From: Sphingomonas sp. OK281
GTDB taxonomy: Bacteria > Pseudomonadota > Alphaproteobacteria > Sphingomonadales > Sphingomonadaceae
NCBI RefSeq assembly: GCF_900115295.1
Contig: NZ_FOVZ01000001.1
Location: 310,001-374,000 of the forward strand
DNA length: 64,000 bases
Direction of reading: 5' to 3'
Below the pieces are notes generated by a model. The model searched no databases. It was given only the letters and a program-made list of their open reading frames with translations, and was not told the DNA's origin. Made by a program: the position numbers and the translations under genes. Shown in pieces: positions 42,201 to 51,219 of the stretch (the stretch's first letter is position 1; every line of letters starts with the position of its first letter).

Positions 42201-43373
42201 CGGGGCCGGGTGACGGGAGCGGGAGCACTTTCGATGTCGCCGAACGCTGACGAGTACCGCGACCAAGCCAAGGGCGGATGCGGCCGCGCCGGCTAGCGCC
42301 ACGGCGGGATAGCCGAAGCCGGTCGCGATGACTGCGCCGCCGACCGCCGCGCCGATCGCGTTGCCGAGGTTGAACGCGCCGATGTTCATCGCCGAGGCGA
42401 GGTTGGGCGCGTCCGAAGCCGCATGCATCACGCGGATCTGCAGCGGCGGGACGAGTGCGAAGCTGGCGATGCCCCACAAGAAGATCAGGATCGCCGTCGG
42501 CACCGCATGGGACATGAGCACCCCGAACGCGACGAGGATTGCCGTGAGCGACGCGAGCGTCACGATGAGGGTCCGGTCTACGGATCGGTCGGCGAAGCGA
42601 CCGCCGAGCCAGTTGCCGACGGTCAGCCCCATGCCATAGGTCACCAGCATCGCGGTGACGTAACCGAGCGAGGCATGCGTCGCCTCGCGCAGGATCGGCG
42701 TGATGTACGTGAATACGGTGAACATCGCGCTCGAGCCGATGACGGTCAGGCCGAGCGCGCCGAGCACGGGCGCTCGCGCCAATACGCGCAGTTCGGCCAC
42801 CGCATCGCCGCTCTTTGGCGCCGGCAGTACCGGCAGGGTCAGGCGCAGTGCCGCCATCGTCGCGAGACCGAGCGCTGCGATACCCCAGAACGAGGCCCGC
42901 CATCCGAGATGGTCGCCCGCCCAGGTCGCGAGTGGTACGCCGACGACGTTGGCGATTGTCAGGCCCATAAACATCGCGGCAACCGCACCCGCGCGCCGCT
43001 CGACCGGTACGAGACTTGCGGCGACGATCGAGCCGACGCCGAAGAACGCGCCATGATTGAGCGAGGTCAGGATGCGTGCGGCCATCAGCATGCCGTACCC
43101 GCTCGAGACCGCCGCCAGCAGATTGCCGATCGTGAAGATGCCGGCCAGCGCGATCAGCAACGTCCGCCGCGGCACCCGGCCGGTCGTCAGCGTCATCAGC
43201 GGCGCCCCCAGCACGACGCCCAGGGCATAGGCACTGATCAGCAGGCCGGCGGTCGGGATCGACACGCCGAGATCGGTTGCGATGACGGGCAGGAGTCCCA
43301 TCGGTGCGAACTCGGTCACGCCGATACCGAACGCGCCGATGGACAGGGCCAACAGGCCGGGATTGAGCTTCAT
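42183..43373 (-). CDS. MFS transporter, AraJ/PbuE-like efflux type
   Basis: A 396-residue 12-helix major facilitator. LSIGAFGIGVTEFAPMGLLPVIATDL and SIPTAGLLISAYALGVVLGAPLM are the opening of the drug:H+ antiporter 1 (DHA12) group, and NIGAFNLGNAIGAAVGG lies late in the protein. Such proteins export sugars, purines or drugs; the substrate is unknown. The short basic tail (RRHRKCSRSRH) lies in the 18-base overlap with kdgK. Upstream on the same strand is a broken aldo/keto reductase and then the divergent LysR gene, so a former LysR-controlled operon is likely. Confidence 0.87.
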   Translation of the reverse strand: MKLNPGLLALSIGAFGIGVTEFAPMGLLPVIATDLGVSIPTAGLLISAYALGVVLGAPLMTLTTGRVPRRTLLIALAGIFTIGNLLAAVSSGYGMLMAARILTSLNHGAFFGVGSIVAASLVPVERRAGAVAAMFMGLTIANVVGVPLATWAGDHLGWRASFWGIAALGLATMAALRLTLPVLPAPKSGDAVAELRVLARAPVLGALGLTVIGSSAMFTVFTYITPILREATHASLGYVTAMLVTYGMGLTVGNWLGGRFADRSVDRTLIVTLASLTAILVAFGVLMSHAVPTAILIFLWGIASFALVPPLQIRVMHAASDAPNLASAMNIGAFNLGNAIGAAVGGAVIATGFGYPAVALAGAAASALGLVAVLVSVRRHRKCSRSRHPAPLPANI

Positions 43374-43424
43374 CGTGTCGATTTCCTTGGACGAGCGCGG
43401 GGTTCAGGCGGATAAAAGCCCCCT

Positions 43425-43830
43425 GCCGGCGGTAGGGCGTATGCGGATAGGACGGCAGCACGGCGCTGACCGCATCAAGCACGGCGACCTGCGCCGCGGA
43501 CAATGCCCCCGCCGATCGTGCCGAGATGCTCGCGAAGTCGTGCTTCGTTGCGCGCACCGGCGACGACCGACGCGACGGTCGCGCGCCCCAACAGCCGGGC
43601 GATCGCGGCTTGCCGCGCGCTGCTGCACGTTTCCGCTGCGACTTCTTCGAGCGCGTCGATGACGCGGTACGACGGCTCGCGATCGACGGGAGGCGCGAAC
43701 CGTTTGGTGTCATAAGGGCGGCTGCCTTTGGGGATCGCCCGGTTCCGTCCGAACTTTCTGGCCGGCCGACCCCCGCCGAGCCGGCGACATACCAGCGCGC
43801 CGACACCATGATCAGCTCCGACCGGCATCA
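43425..43830 (-). pseudogene. Aldo/keto reductase, truncated and frameshifted
   Basis: On the minus strand one frame carries RFAPPVDREPSYRVIDALEE and RQAAIARLLGRATVASVVAGARNEARL, the C-terminal part of an aldo/keto reductase of the oxidoreductase YajO/Tas type, and stops at 43475. The family's ending, ALSAAQVAVLDAVSAVLPSYP, continues in the next frame, with the shift inside a run of G at about 43500. The first roughly 230 residues, including the catalytic Tyr and Lys, are missing and no start is visible. Both changes mark it as a relic; a sequencing error could explain the frameshift but not the truncation. Confidence 0.72.
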
Positions 43831-43986
43831 GATCGTCGCAGTGCCGAAGCCGGGGGCGGGCACGCGCAGGCGAGATGATTCTATTCGGCGATAATCCATA
43901 TTCGTACTCCTGCTTGCTCTGTAGATGCATAGATGGACTGTAGGACGACGACTTATTAGTCGCCGGCGGCGCGAAGGATTTGTGAC

Positions 43987-44913
43987 ATGGATGCAAAGAC
44001 GGGGTTTGGTGCCGATCGCGCTCGTGCCCTCGAGATGTTTGCGGCCGTGATGCGCGAAGGCAGTTTTTCAGGCGCCGGCCGCGTGCTCGGGTTGACCCCA
44101 TCGGCCGTCGCCCGGTCGATCGATCGGATCGAGGCACGCCTGGGCGTTCGGCTGCTGCTTCGCTCGACTCGCGCGCTGACGCCTACTGCGGAGGGAGAAG
44201 CCTATCTCCGGACCGCGCGCCGAATCCTTGCCGATCTCGACGACGCCGAGCAACAGATCGCCGATCAGGGCGCGCCGCGCGGACGGCTGCGGGTCAGCGC
44301 TGCGCTCTCCCATGGGCGGCTCTGCATCGTGCCGCTGCTGGGCGCGTTCGCACAACTATATCCGCATATCCTGATCGACTTCGCCCTGACCGATGTCATC
44401 GTCGATGTCGCGGCGGGGCAGGCGGACGTCGCGATCCGGTTCGGCCCCTTGGGCGACAGCATGCTCACGGCGCGCAAGCTGGGCGAAAGCCGGCGCATGA
44501 TCGTGGCTGCTCCGGACTATCTCGCGCGCCATGGTACACCGGCGCGTCCTGAAGATCTGCATGGCCACAACTGCCTCAACTTCAACTTCCGCCGCGTCGA
44601 GCCGGTTTGGCCGTTTCGCGTCGATGGCAGGGACATGGCGCTGTCGGTGAAAGGCTCGATCGAAGCGAACAACGGCGAAACGCTGGGCCAGCTTGCCGCC
44701 GCTGGGGTCGGTATAGCGCGCGTGGGTACGTTCAGCGTGGTCGACGACGTCGCTTCTGGCCGGCTCGTGCCGATACTGGAGGACATGAATCCTGGCGATG
44801 TCGAACTGATCCACGCGGTGTTCGTCGGGGGCGCGAACACCCCCGCCCGCGTGCGCGCCTTCGTGGATTTTCTCGCGGCGCGTTTGGCGGACGCGAAGAC
44901 GATTGCGCGCTAA
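43987..44913 (+). CDS. LysR family transcriptional regulator
   Basis: A 308-residue regulator. The winged helix-turn-helix is residues 13-70 (EMFAAVMREGSFSGAGRVLGLTPSAVARSIDRIEARLGVRLLLRSTR, read in pieces), then a linker helix and an effector domain with GRLRVSAALSHGRLCIVPLL and VDVAAGQADVAIRFGPLGDS, typical of the CrgA-like group. GAAGGA lies 8-10 bases before the ATG. It is transcribed away from the aldo/keto reductase relic and the MFS gene, which it may once have regulated, and is convergent to the DUF1275 gene. Confidence 0.9.
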   Translation: MDAKTGFGADRARALEMFAAVMREGSFSGAGRVLGLTPSAVARSIDRIEARLGVRLLLRSTRALTPTAEGEAYLRTARRILADLDDAEQQIADQGAPRGRLRVSAALSHGRLCIVPLLGAFAQLYPHILIDFALTDVIVDVAAGQADVAIRFGPLGDSMLTARKLGESRRMIVAAPDYLARHGTPARPEDLHGHNCLNFNFRRVEPVWPFRVDGRDMALSVKGSIEANNGETLGQLAAAGVGIARVGTFSVVDDVASGRLVPILEDMNPGDVELIHAVFVGGANTPARVRAFVDFLAARLADAKTIAR

Positions 44914-44955
44914 ACCGGGCACAGGATCGCCTGGACGCGTGTCCGGTTTGCAGCA

Positions 44956-45648
44956 TCAGACCGCTGCCCTTTCGCGACGATAGGCGAAGGCCAGAGTGCC
45001 GAACAACACGACTGCGCCGGCCAAAGCGAGCGGCGCGTAGAGCCCGACATGCACGAGCAGTGCGGCGCCCAGCGCCGCACCTGCGAAGATTGCGATGACC
45101 GCGCCGACGCGTCGCCTCCAGTTCGTATCCGCCCCGCCAGCGGCGCGCGAGTCGGCGCCAAGCCCCGTGAGCGTCAACGTCAGTACCGTCGTCGTGAGGT
45201 CCGCCACCTTGAGTTGCCGGATGGTGGCGTTGCGATAGCCCATCGCTATCCCGGTAAGACCGATGATCAGATAGAGCCGTGCCTCGGGTGACTGGGTGGC
45301 CACGTCGAAGCCGAGCGCCAGGAACGCCGCGGCCCAGAGCAATGCCGTTTCGACGACGGCCGAGGCCAGGAGCCAGCGCCGCTCCGATCCTCCCGCGTGG
45401 ACCTTGCCGGTCCGCCCTCCCACGAGGGCCCCGACCATGAAGCTCGCCAGCGCGGCCACGAAGGGCAGTATCCTGAACCCGGGGGCGCCCGACGCGGCGA
45501 AGCCGAGGAAAACGACGTTCCCGGTCATGTTGGCGGTGAAGACCTTGCCTAGGCCGAGCACGCTCGCCGCGTCGACGAGGCCCGTCGTGACGGACAGCAG
45601 GAGCAGGAGCGGTACGCGGGGGTCGGTGGGTGTATCGGTGGTGGCCAT
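44956..45648 (-). CDS. DUF1275 (YoaK) family membrane protein
   Basis: A 230-residue protein with six predicted membrane helices. SVTTGLVDAASVLGLGKVFTANMTGNVVFLGFA is the diagnostic N-terminal block of DUF1275, with the conserved Asp, Asn and Gly, and IGLTGIAMGYRNATIRQL is the second family block. Function is unknown, perhaps a transporter. The start at 45648 has GGAG 6 bases upstream. It is the last gene of the AraC operon, 44 bases behind the porin gene. Confidence 0.88.
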   Translation of the reverse strand: MATTDTPTDPRVPLLLLLSVTTGLVDAASVLGLGKVFTANMTGNVVFLGFAASGAPGFRILPFVAALASFMVGALVGGRTGKVHAGGSERRWLLASAVVETALLWAAAFLALGFDVATQSPEARLYLIIGLTGIAMGYRNATIRQLKVADLTTTVLTLTLTGLGADSRAAGGADTNWRRRVGAVIAIFAGAALGAALLVHVGLYAPLALAGAVVLFGTLAFAYRRERAAV

Positions 45649-45692
45649 GTCGATCTCCAGGATCCGTGGTCGTGCTTGGACGAAGGGTTTGG

Positions 45693-47039
45693 TCAGAACC
45701 GGAAATTGCTTTCGAGACCGAGCAGGGCGATCGTCCGGCCCGACCCCGTGTCGTCGATGAAGCGGCCGGCGTCGAAGGCGGACAGCGATGTCGAGAGTTC
45801 GAGTTCCGGCGTCGCCTGCCATGCCAGCGTCGCCTCGACCTCCTTGCCGATGAAGCGTGCCCTGGACGTGCCCGGCGCGCGGAGGAGATTGCCGGGCACG
45901 TCGTACACGCCATCGGCACGCGCGTATCGCCAATATGCCATGCCGCTGAGGCTGGTGGAGACGCCCGGCGCCAGGGTCATCGCCAAGCGCGGGTTCAGGC
46001 TGACGATGTTCGAGGGGCCGACCGGCGACAGCTCGCCGAAATATTTGCCTTTCGGAAACAGGGCATTGAACGTGCCGAGCGTATGGTCACCGCGGCGGCG
46101 GTCGCCGCTGACGATGTTGAACCGCATCACGGCATCCGGCGCAAACCGCGCGTCCGGGAAGGTCCTTCCGACTTCGGTGCCGAGCGTCCATGCGCCGATC
46201 CGAGTGCCGGCAAAGCGCCCGAACTGCGCGACGGCCTCGATATTCCAGTGCCAATTGCCGGCGGTTCCGAACGATCGCGCGCCGATGCTGTGACGAAGCT
46301 CGCGAGCGACGAGTCCGCCGAAAGCGGCTCGGGTGTTTCGGTAACCGAGATAGTAGATGTCGAGGCCGGCAAGCGTCGCATAGGCGCCCCAGAGCGACTT
46401 GCTGCGAGAGCGCACGTCGTCGAACGACCTCAGGCCGGGCTGTACCGGACGCACCGCCAGCAAGCTGACGGTTGCCGCCCCGATCCGGACAATGCCGCGC
46501 GCACCGTCGAAGGCCAGCGGTACGTTCGGGCCGTAGCGCGTGCCGACGAGGCGTTCGGTCCCGAGCGAGAGCATCTGCCGGCCGGCGCGCAAGGTCACCG
46601 GGCCCGTTTCGATCTCCGCAAAGCCCTGGAGCAGGTCCACGCGGGTCTGATCGACGGGGCCGGCGGAGGGCATGACGCCTGCCGCATAGGCGACGATCGG
46701 CTGCACGAATGCGCGCGCCTTTCCGACATGCAGGTCGGCGTAGGGCATGACGCGCGCCCAGAGGTATCCGTCGTCGGGCGCATCCGCGTCGCCCCACAGA
46801 TTGTCCCGGTACTTTTCGTTGCGCAGGCGAAATTCGATGCCGGTGGTGAGATAGGCTTCGTTGGCGATCGGAATGTATTTGAAGGGTCCGGTCCAATGCT
46901 CCTTCCGTTCGGCTGGATCTCCGAGCGTCGTCCAGTCCTCGTCGTAGCGCGTGACGGTCAGCGTCGGCGGCTGCCACGCCTCGGTCTGCGCTGCTGCGGG
47001 GGCGGCCGACGCTAATCCCAGCAGCAAGACCCTACGCAC
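45693..47039 (-). CDS. Alginate-export-type outer membrane porin
   Basis: A 448-residue protein with a signal peptide (MRRVLLLGLASAAPAAAQ) and the Alginate_exp barrel pattern: GIEFRLRNEKYRDNLWG, RVDLLQGFAEIETGPVTLRAGRQML (in two parts) and the ending IALLGLESNFRF with a terminal Phe. Barrels of this type are passive channels for anionic or aromatic solutes, as in Pseudomonas AlgE relatives. The GTG start at 47039 overlaps the DoxX stop by 8 bases. In this operon it may let the substrate of the exported amidohydrolase cross the outer membrane. Confidence 0.85.
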   Translation of the reverse strand: MRRVLLLGLASAAPAAAQTEAWQPPTLTVTRYDEDWTTLGDPAERKEHWTGPFKYIPIANEAYLTTGIEFRLRNEKYRDNLWGDADAPDDGYLWARVMPYADLHVGKARAFVQPIVAYAAGVMPSAGPVDQTRVDLLQGFAEIETGPVTLRAGRQMLSLGTERLVGTRYGPNVPLAFDGARGIVRIGAATVSLLAVRPVQPGLRSFDDVRSRSKSLWGAYATLAGLDIYYLGYRNTRAAFGGLVARELRHSIGARSFGTAGNWHWNIEAVAQFGRFAGTRIGAWTLGTEVGRTFPDARFAPDAVMRFNIVSGDRRRGDHTLGTFNALFPKGKYFGELSPVGPSNIVSLNPRLAMTLAPGVSTSLSGMAYWRYARADGVYDVPGNLLRAPGTSRARFIGKEVEATLAWQATPELELSTSLSAFDAGRFIDDTGSGRTIALLGLESNFRF

Positions 47040-47460
47040 GTCTCGCTTCCATCTCCGCGACCATGGCCGCGAGGACGAACCCGCCGATGAGGCCGAGATG
47101 CTCGAAGAAAGCGTTCGTGGCCATGAAACGCACCTGGCCGGCGGGCATCGCCCAGAACGCGTTGGCCGTGATGGCCGCGAACAGCGTGAAGACGCCGAGC
47201 ATGCCTGCGCCGAGCCAGACCAACCGCCCCGACAGGATCAGCAGCGGGCTGACGATCTCGATCGCGATCGTCAGCGCCGCCCACAGGGCGGGCGGGTGCA
47301 TGCCAAAATGCGCCTGTTCGGCTATCGCGGCGGTCCAGTCGCTCGCCTTGACGATCCCGCCGAGCAGATAGGCCCCGACGAGGGCGAGGCGGGCGAGGAA
47401 GCCGGTCCAGCGCCAGTCGAGAATGGCTCCGACGAAACGCGGCGTGCGCGGCGTGGTCAT
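47032..47460 (-). CDS. DoxX family membrane protein
   Basis: A 142-residue protein with four predicted membrane helices (LARLALVGAYLLGGIVKASDW, ALTIAIEIVSPLLILSGRLVWLG, MLGVFTLFAAITANAFWAM, GLIGGFVLAAMVAEM). The DoxX pattern is a short Gly/Ala-rich first helix followed by a conserved FF/FAAITA stretch. Members act as membrane partners of oxidoreductases or quinone-linked systems. It overlaps the VOC gene by ATGA and the porin gene by 8 bases. Confidence 0.85.
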   Translation of the reverse strand: MTTPRTPRFVGAILDWRWTGFLARLALVGAYLLGGIVKASDWTAAIAEQAHFGMHPPALWAALTIAIEIVSPLLILSGRLVWLGAGMLGVFTLFAAITANAFWAMPAGQVRFMATNAFFEHLGLIGGFVLAAMVAEMEARRA

Positions 47461-48356
47461 CGTGTGATCGGCGAATGGGTCTCAGCGATGTAGCCGCCGG
47501 GGAAGCGAACGATCGCCGACTGCCGGTCGCTTTCGGCATGCGGCTCGACCAGCGTTTCGACGCCGACCGCTTTCGCCTTGGCCAGCGTGGCTTGAAGGCT
47601 GCCCACCTCATAGCCGGTCACGTCGCGGCCATAGGGCCAGGGAAGCTGGTTGTCGGAGACCATCACGGCCGTCGTGCCGTAGCCGGACGCGACGCGGATG
47701 CGGCGATAGTGCGTGCCCGGCCGGCCGATGTCACTGCCATCCGCCGCCTTGTCATCGGCAACGACCTTGCCGTGCGCGAAACCAGTCCAGCTCTTGACGA
47801 AGGCGTCCGCGGCGTCGGGCGTGAGGTAGACGCGGTTCTCGGGCACGGTGGTCAGCGCGGGATAGTTTGGCTTGGCGTTGTGCCAGTAGATCTGCATGCC
47901 GACCCCGCCCGGCCATTGGACGACCGCATCGCGCCCGATCGGATCGGGGAAGGTCGCGATCGTTCGCGTCGCGCCGTGGCTGACGGCGGATGCGACCGCC
48001 GCGTCGATGTCGGTGACGAGATAGCCGTTGCGTTCGCTGCCGAATGGGAACGGGATCGGCGTGGTGAAGCCGAATACCGAGATCGATCCGGCGGGGGTGA
48101 GCACGAGTTGCGAGAAGGTCTTGCTGGTCGTCGGCGTGACCTGGAACGCGCCTTTCTTCGTGCTCGTGCCGCCGAACGTCGCGGTCAGGCTGGCGACGAA
48201 GCGGTCGAAGTCCTCCGGCGCGACGTAGACGTGGGTCGTGTCGTATTGCGGGCCGACCGAATAATCGGCGGTCGCCGGAGCGTCGTGGGCAAAGCCAGGC
48301 GCTGATGGCGAAAGGCCGAGCAACGCTACGGCGATAAGCACGTTCGTACGGGTCAT
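47457..48356 (-). CDS. Secreted VOC-fold (glyoxalase-like) protein
   Basis: A 299-residue protein with a signal peptide (NVLIAVALLGLSPSAPGFAHDA). Two glyoxalase/VOC-type repeats are seen: TTHVYVAPEDFDRFVASLTATFGG to GMQIYWH, and NRVYLTPDAADAFVKSWTGF to GGYIAETHSP. His and Glu at strand ends suggest a metal site. VOC proteins are dioxygenases, isomerases or binding proteins; a periplasmic location is unusual. The ATG 48356 has GGGAG 8-10 bases upstream. It is coupled by ATGA to the DoxX gene. Confidence 0.72.
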   Translation of the reverse strand: MTRTNVLIAVALLGLSPSAPGFAHDAPATADYSVGPQYDTTHVYVAPEDFDRFVASLTATFGGTSTKKGAFQVTPTTSKTFSQLVLTPAGSISVFGFTTPIPFPFGSERNGYLVTDIDAAVASAVSHGATRTIATFPDPIGRDAVVQWPGGVGMQIYWHNAKPNYPALTTVPENRVYLTPDAADAFVKSWTGFAHGKVVADDKAADGSDIGRPGTHYRRIRVASGYGTTAVMVSDNQLPWPYGRDVTGYEVGSLQATLAKAKAVGVETLVEPHAESDRQSAIVRFPGGYIAETHSPITR

Positions 48357-48375
48357 TCTCAGTCTCCCCATCATG

Positions 48376-50304
48376 TCAGACCGCCCAGCAGCCGCAGCCG
48401 AACGAGCCCCAGAAGCTCTGCACGTCGGCTACCGGCAGATCGCGGCCGAGGGCGGCAGCATGGTCGTGGCCGTGCACCGAGCAGCCGCTCGCGCAGCCGC
48501 ACGCGGCGGCGAGTTTCGCCGAGGCTTCGGGCGTGCGGTGGTAGCCGCCGAACGTCGCGACGGGAGACCAGTCGGGCATAGGCTTGGGCAGCGATGGGGC
48601 GAGCGGGGCGTAATCGCCCTCGCCGAACACGACCTTGCCGCCGAGTAGCGTCAGGACGGACCGCAGATGCGGGATGTCGGCTTCGGGAACGGTCAGGTAA
48701 TCGCCCGACAGCACGGCGAGATCGGCGAGTTGCCCGGCCTTGATCCGGCCCTTCTTGCCGACCTCGTTCGAGAACCAGCTGTTCTCGTGCGTCCACATCG
48801 CCAGCGCCTTCTCGCGGCTGACGCGGTTGGCGCCGGAATAGAGGCCGAGGCCGCCGACGGTCCTGCCGGTCACCAGCCAGTTGAGCGACACCCAAGGGTT
48901 GTAGCTGGCCACCCGCGTCGCGTCGGTGCCGGCGCCGACATGGATCCCGGCGGCGAGCATCTTGGCGATCGGCGGCGTGCGCTCGGCCGCCTTGGCACCG
49001 TAGCGTTCGACGAAATATTCGCCCTGATATGCCATGCGGTGCTGGACCGCGATGCCACCGCCGAGCGCTGCGATCCGATCGATGTTGCCGTCGGTGATCG
49101 TCTCGGCGTGATCGAAGAACCAGTTGATCCCGTCGAACGGAATATCCTTGGCGACTTTCTCGTACACGTCGAGCGCGCGGCCGATCGTCTGATCGTAGGT
49201 CGCGTGCAGGCGCCACGGCCATTTATGCTCCGCCAGCAGCCGGATGACGGGTTCGAGGTCGCCTTCCATGCTGGGGGGCATGTCGGGGCGCTCGACGCGG
49301 AAATCCTCAAAGTCGGCGGCGGAATAGACCAGCATCTCGCCGGCGCCGTTGTGGCGATATGTATCGTCGCCCTGGCCCGGTTTGACCTGCTTCACCCACC
49401 CCTGAAAGTCGGCGAGTTCCTCTTTCGGCTTTTGCGTGAACAGGTTGTAGCTGATGCGCAGCGTCAGTTGGTCGTCGGCGTGAAGCTTCTCGATGATCTC
49501 GTAGTCGTCGGGATAGTTCTGGAAGCCGCCGCCCGCATCGATCACGCCGGTGACGCCGAGGCTGTTCATCTCGCGCATGAAGTGGCGGGTGGAATTGAGC
49601 TGGTACTCCGGTGGGAGCTTCGGCCCCTTGGCGAGCGTCGAATACAGGATCGTTGCATTGGGGTGCGCGAGCAGCAGCCCGGTCGGGTTGCCCGCCGCAT
49701 CGCGGACGATCTCACCGCCGGGCGGATTGGGCGTGTCCTTGGTGTAGCCGACGACGCGCAGGGCCGCGGCGTTCAACAGCGCGCGGTCGTAGAGGTGCAG
49801 GATGAACACCGGCGTATCGGGCGCGACCGCGTTCAGTTCGGCGATCGTCGGCAGGCGCTTTTCGGCGAACTGGTGCTCGGTGAAGCCGCCGACGACGCGC
49901 ACCCATTGCGGGGCGGGGGTGTTGTCGACTTGGCGCTTGAGCATCGCCATCGCGTCGGCAAGGCTCGGCACGCCATCCCAGCGGAGTTCGAGGTTGTAGT
50001 TCAGGCCGCCGCGGATGATGTGCATATGGCTGTCGATCAGGCCGGGGATGACCCGCCGGCCGCCTGCGTCGATCACGGTCGCGGCGGGGGCGGCGGCGCG
50101 GACTTCGGCTTCCGAGCCTACCGCGAGGAACGTGCCGTCGCGGATCGCCACGGCCTGCGCCTCCGGGTTCTCGCGGTCGAGCGTCGTCACCTTGGCGTTG
50201 ACGAGGATCAGGTCGGACATGATGGGGCTCCGGTTGCCGGCGAGCAGCGGGGCGAGCGTCGCCGCCGCCCCGCCGAGGATGGTCGTGCGGCGGTCGATGC
50301 TCAC
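48376..50304 (-). CDS. Exported YtcJ-like amidohydrolase with Cys/His-rich tail
   Basis: A 642-residue metal-dependent hydrolase. It has a twin-arginine-like signal (SIDRRTTILGGAAATLAPLLAG), the sandwich domain (LILVNAKVTTLDRENPEAQA), the HxH motif in GLIDSHMHIIRGG near residue 95, WPWRLHATYDQTIGRAL and GAGTDATRVASYNPWVSL with the catalytic Asp, ordered as in YtcJ/exoenzyme-type amidohydrolases. The last 45 residues are unusual: CGCASGC, SVHGHDHAAA and GSFGCGCWAV. GTG 50304 is the start because it overlaps the XapX stop as GTGA and supplies a signal; an ATG at 50219 gives a cytoplasmic form. Substrate unknown. Confidence 0.82.
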   Translation of the reverse strand: MSIDRRTTILGGAAATLAPLLAGNRSPIMSDLILVNAKVTTLDRENPEAQAVAIRDGTFLAVGSEAEVRAAAPAATVIDAGGRRVIPGLIDSHMHIIRGGLNYNLELRWDGVPSLADAMAMLKRQVDNTPAPQWVRVVGGFTEHQFAEKRLPTIAELNAVAPDTPVFILHLYDRALLNAAALRVVGYTKDTPNPPGGEIVRDAAGNPTGLLLAHPNATILYSTLAKGPKLPPEYQLNSTRHFMREMNSLGVTGVIDAGGGFQNYPDDYEIIEKLHADDQLTLRISYNLFTQKPKEELADFQGWVKQVKPGQGDDTYRHNGAGEMLVYSAADFEDFRVERPDMPPSMEGDLEPVIRLLAEHKWPWRLHATYDQTIGRALDVYEKVAKDIPFDGINWFFDHAETITDGNIDRIAALGGGIAVQHRMAYQGEYFVERYGAKAAERTPPIAKMLAAGIHVGAGTDATRVASYNPWVSLNWLVTGRTVGGLGLYSGANRVSREKALAMWTHENSWFSNEVGKKGRIKAGQLADLAVLSGDYLTVPEADIPHLRSVLTLLGGKVVFGEGDYAPLAPSLPKPMPDWSPVATFGGYHRTPEASAKLAAACGCASGCSVHGHDHAAALGRDLPVADVQSFWGSFGCGCWAV

Positions 50305-50555
50305 GCTGCGCCGTCGTGGTGGTGGTGGCCGGGCAGCATCCCGAACACGTGATCGGTGCAGGCCGCCCGGATCGCGGCGGCCTTGTCGCGGCTTGCCCAC
50401 AGGCTTTTCGCGAGCGGCACCGCCTGCTCGCCGAGCAATATCCCGGCGAGCCCGATCAGCGCGATCGTCGGCGGGGCCGGCGACCGTACCTTCAGCAGCG
50501 CATAGATCACGCCGACGAACAGGCCGGCGGCGAGCGAGATCAGGTACGGCCGCAC
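50301..50555 (-). CDS. XapX domain membrane protein
   Basis: An 84-residue protein with two hydrophobic helices: YLISLAAGLFVGVIYALLKV and PPTIALIGLAGILLGEQAVP, the XapX (DUF1427) pattern, and a His-rich end (LPGHHHHDGAA). XapX genes commonly sit next to hydrolases of this type; their role is unknown. The GTG start at 50555 lies 4 bases after the YcaC-like stop and the stop overlaps the amidohydrolase start. Confidence 0.8.
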   Translation of the reverse strand: MRPYLISLAAGLFVGVIYALLKVRSPAPPTIALIGLAGILLGEQAVPLAKSLWASRDKAAAIRAACTDHVFGMLPGHHHHDGAA

Positions 50556-50559
50556 GGGA

Positions 50560-51219
50560 TCAATGCCCGCCTTCGGACGTGCCGAACATCGTCTTGGCGT
50601 AGGTGACGCCGAGCCCGTAGGCACCGCCCCATTTCTTCGCGATCGCGGTGGTCGAATCGTAGGTTTCGGTGCGTGCCCAGTCGCGTTGCAGTTCGAGCAG
50701 ATACTGGAGCGACGTCATCGGCCTGGCGCCAAGCTGGATCATCCGCTGGACCGCGCGCTCATGCGCCTCGATCGAGATGTCGCCGCATGCATCGGCGATG
50801 AAATAGCAGTCGAAACCCTGGTCGATTGCCGAGGCGACGGGGCCGACGATGCACACCCCGGTCCACAGCCCTGCGAACACGATCCGCGTCTTGCCGATAC
50901 GGTTGACCTCGTCGATCACGGCCTGGTCTTCCCACGTGTTCATCGAGGTGCGGTCCAGCATCGCCTGACCGGGAAACGCCTCCGTGATGTCGTCGAACAT
51001 CGGCCCCGAAAAGCTGTCGACTGCGACGGTGGTGAGGATCGTCGGCACGGCGAACGACTTTGCCGCGCGGCTGATGAGCGCGGCATTGTTGCGCAGCAAT
51101 TCGGTCGAGATCGACTTGGTCGCGAACGCCATCTGCGACTGGAAGTCGATCAGGACGAGCAGATGATCGGTCGGTGAAAGCAGCGACGCGCCGGGCGTTG
51201 TGGTGGCGGTGATGGTCAT
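50560..51219 (-). CDS. YcaC-like isochorismatase-fold cysteine hydrolase
   Basis: A 219-residue soluble hydrolase. D25 in LVLIDFQSQMAF and C123 in AGLWTGVCIVGPVASAIDQGFD are the catalytic Asp and Cys of the isochorismatase fold; DRTSMNTWEDQAV is another family block. The overall pattern resembles E. coli YcaC, whose substrate is unknown and which hydrolyses small amides or nitrogen compounds by family. The ATG at 51219 has GGGAGA upstream and overlaps the AraC stop. It is the second gene of the operon. Confidence 0.87.
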   Translation of the reverse strand: MTITATTTPGASLLSPTDHLLVLIDFQSQMAFATKSISTELLRNNAALISRAAKSFAVPTILTTVAVDSFSGPMFDDITEAFPGQAMLDRTSMNTWEDQAVIDEVNRIGKTRIVFAGLWTGVCIVGPVASAIDQGFDCYFIADACGDISIEAHERAVQRMIQLGARPMTSLQYLLELQRDWARTETYDSTTAIAKKWGGAYGLGVTYAKTMFGTSEGGH

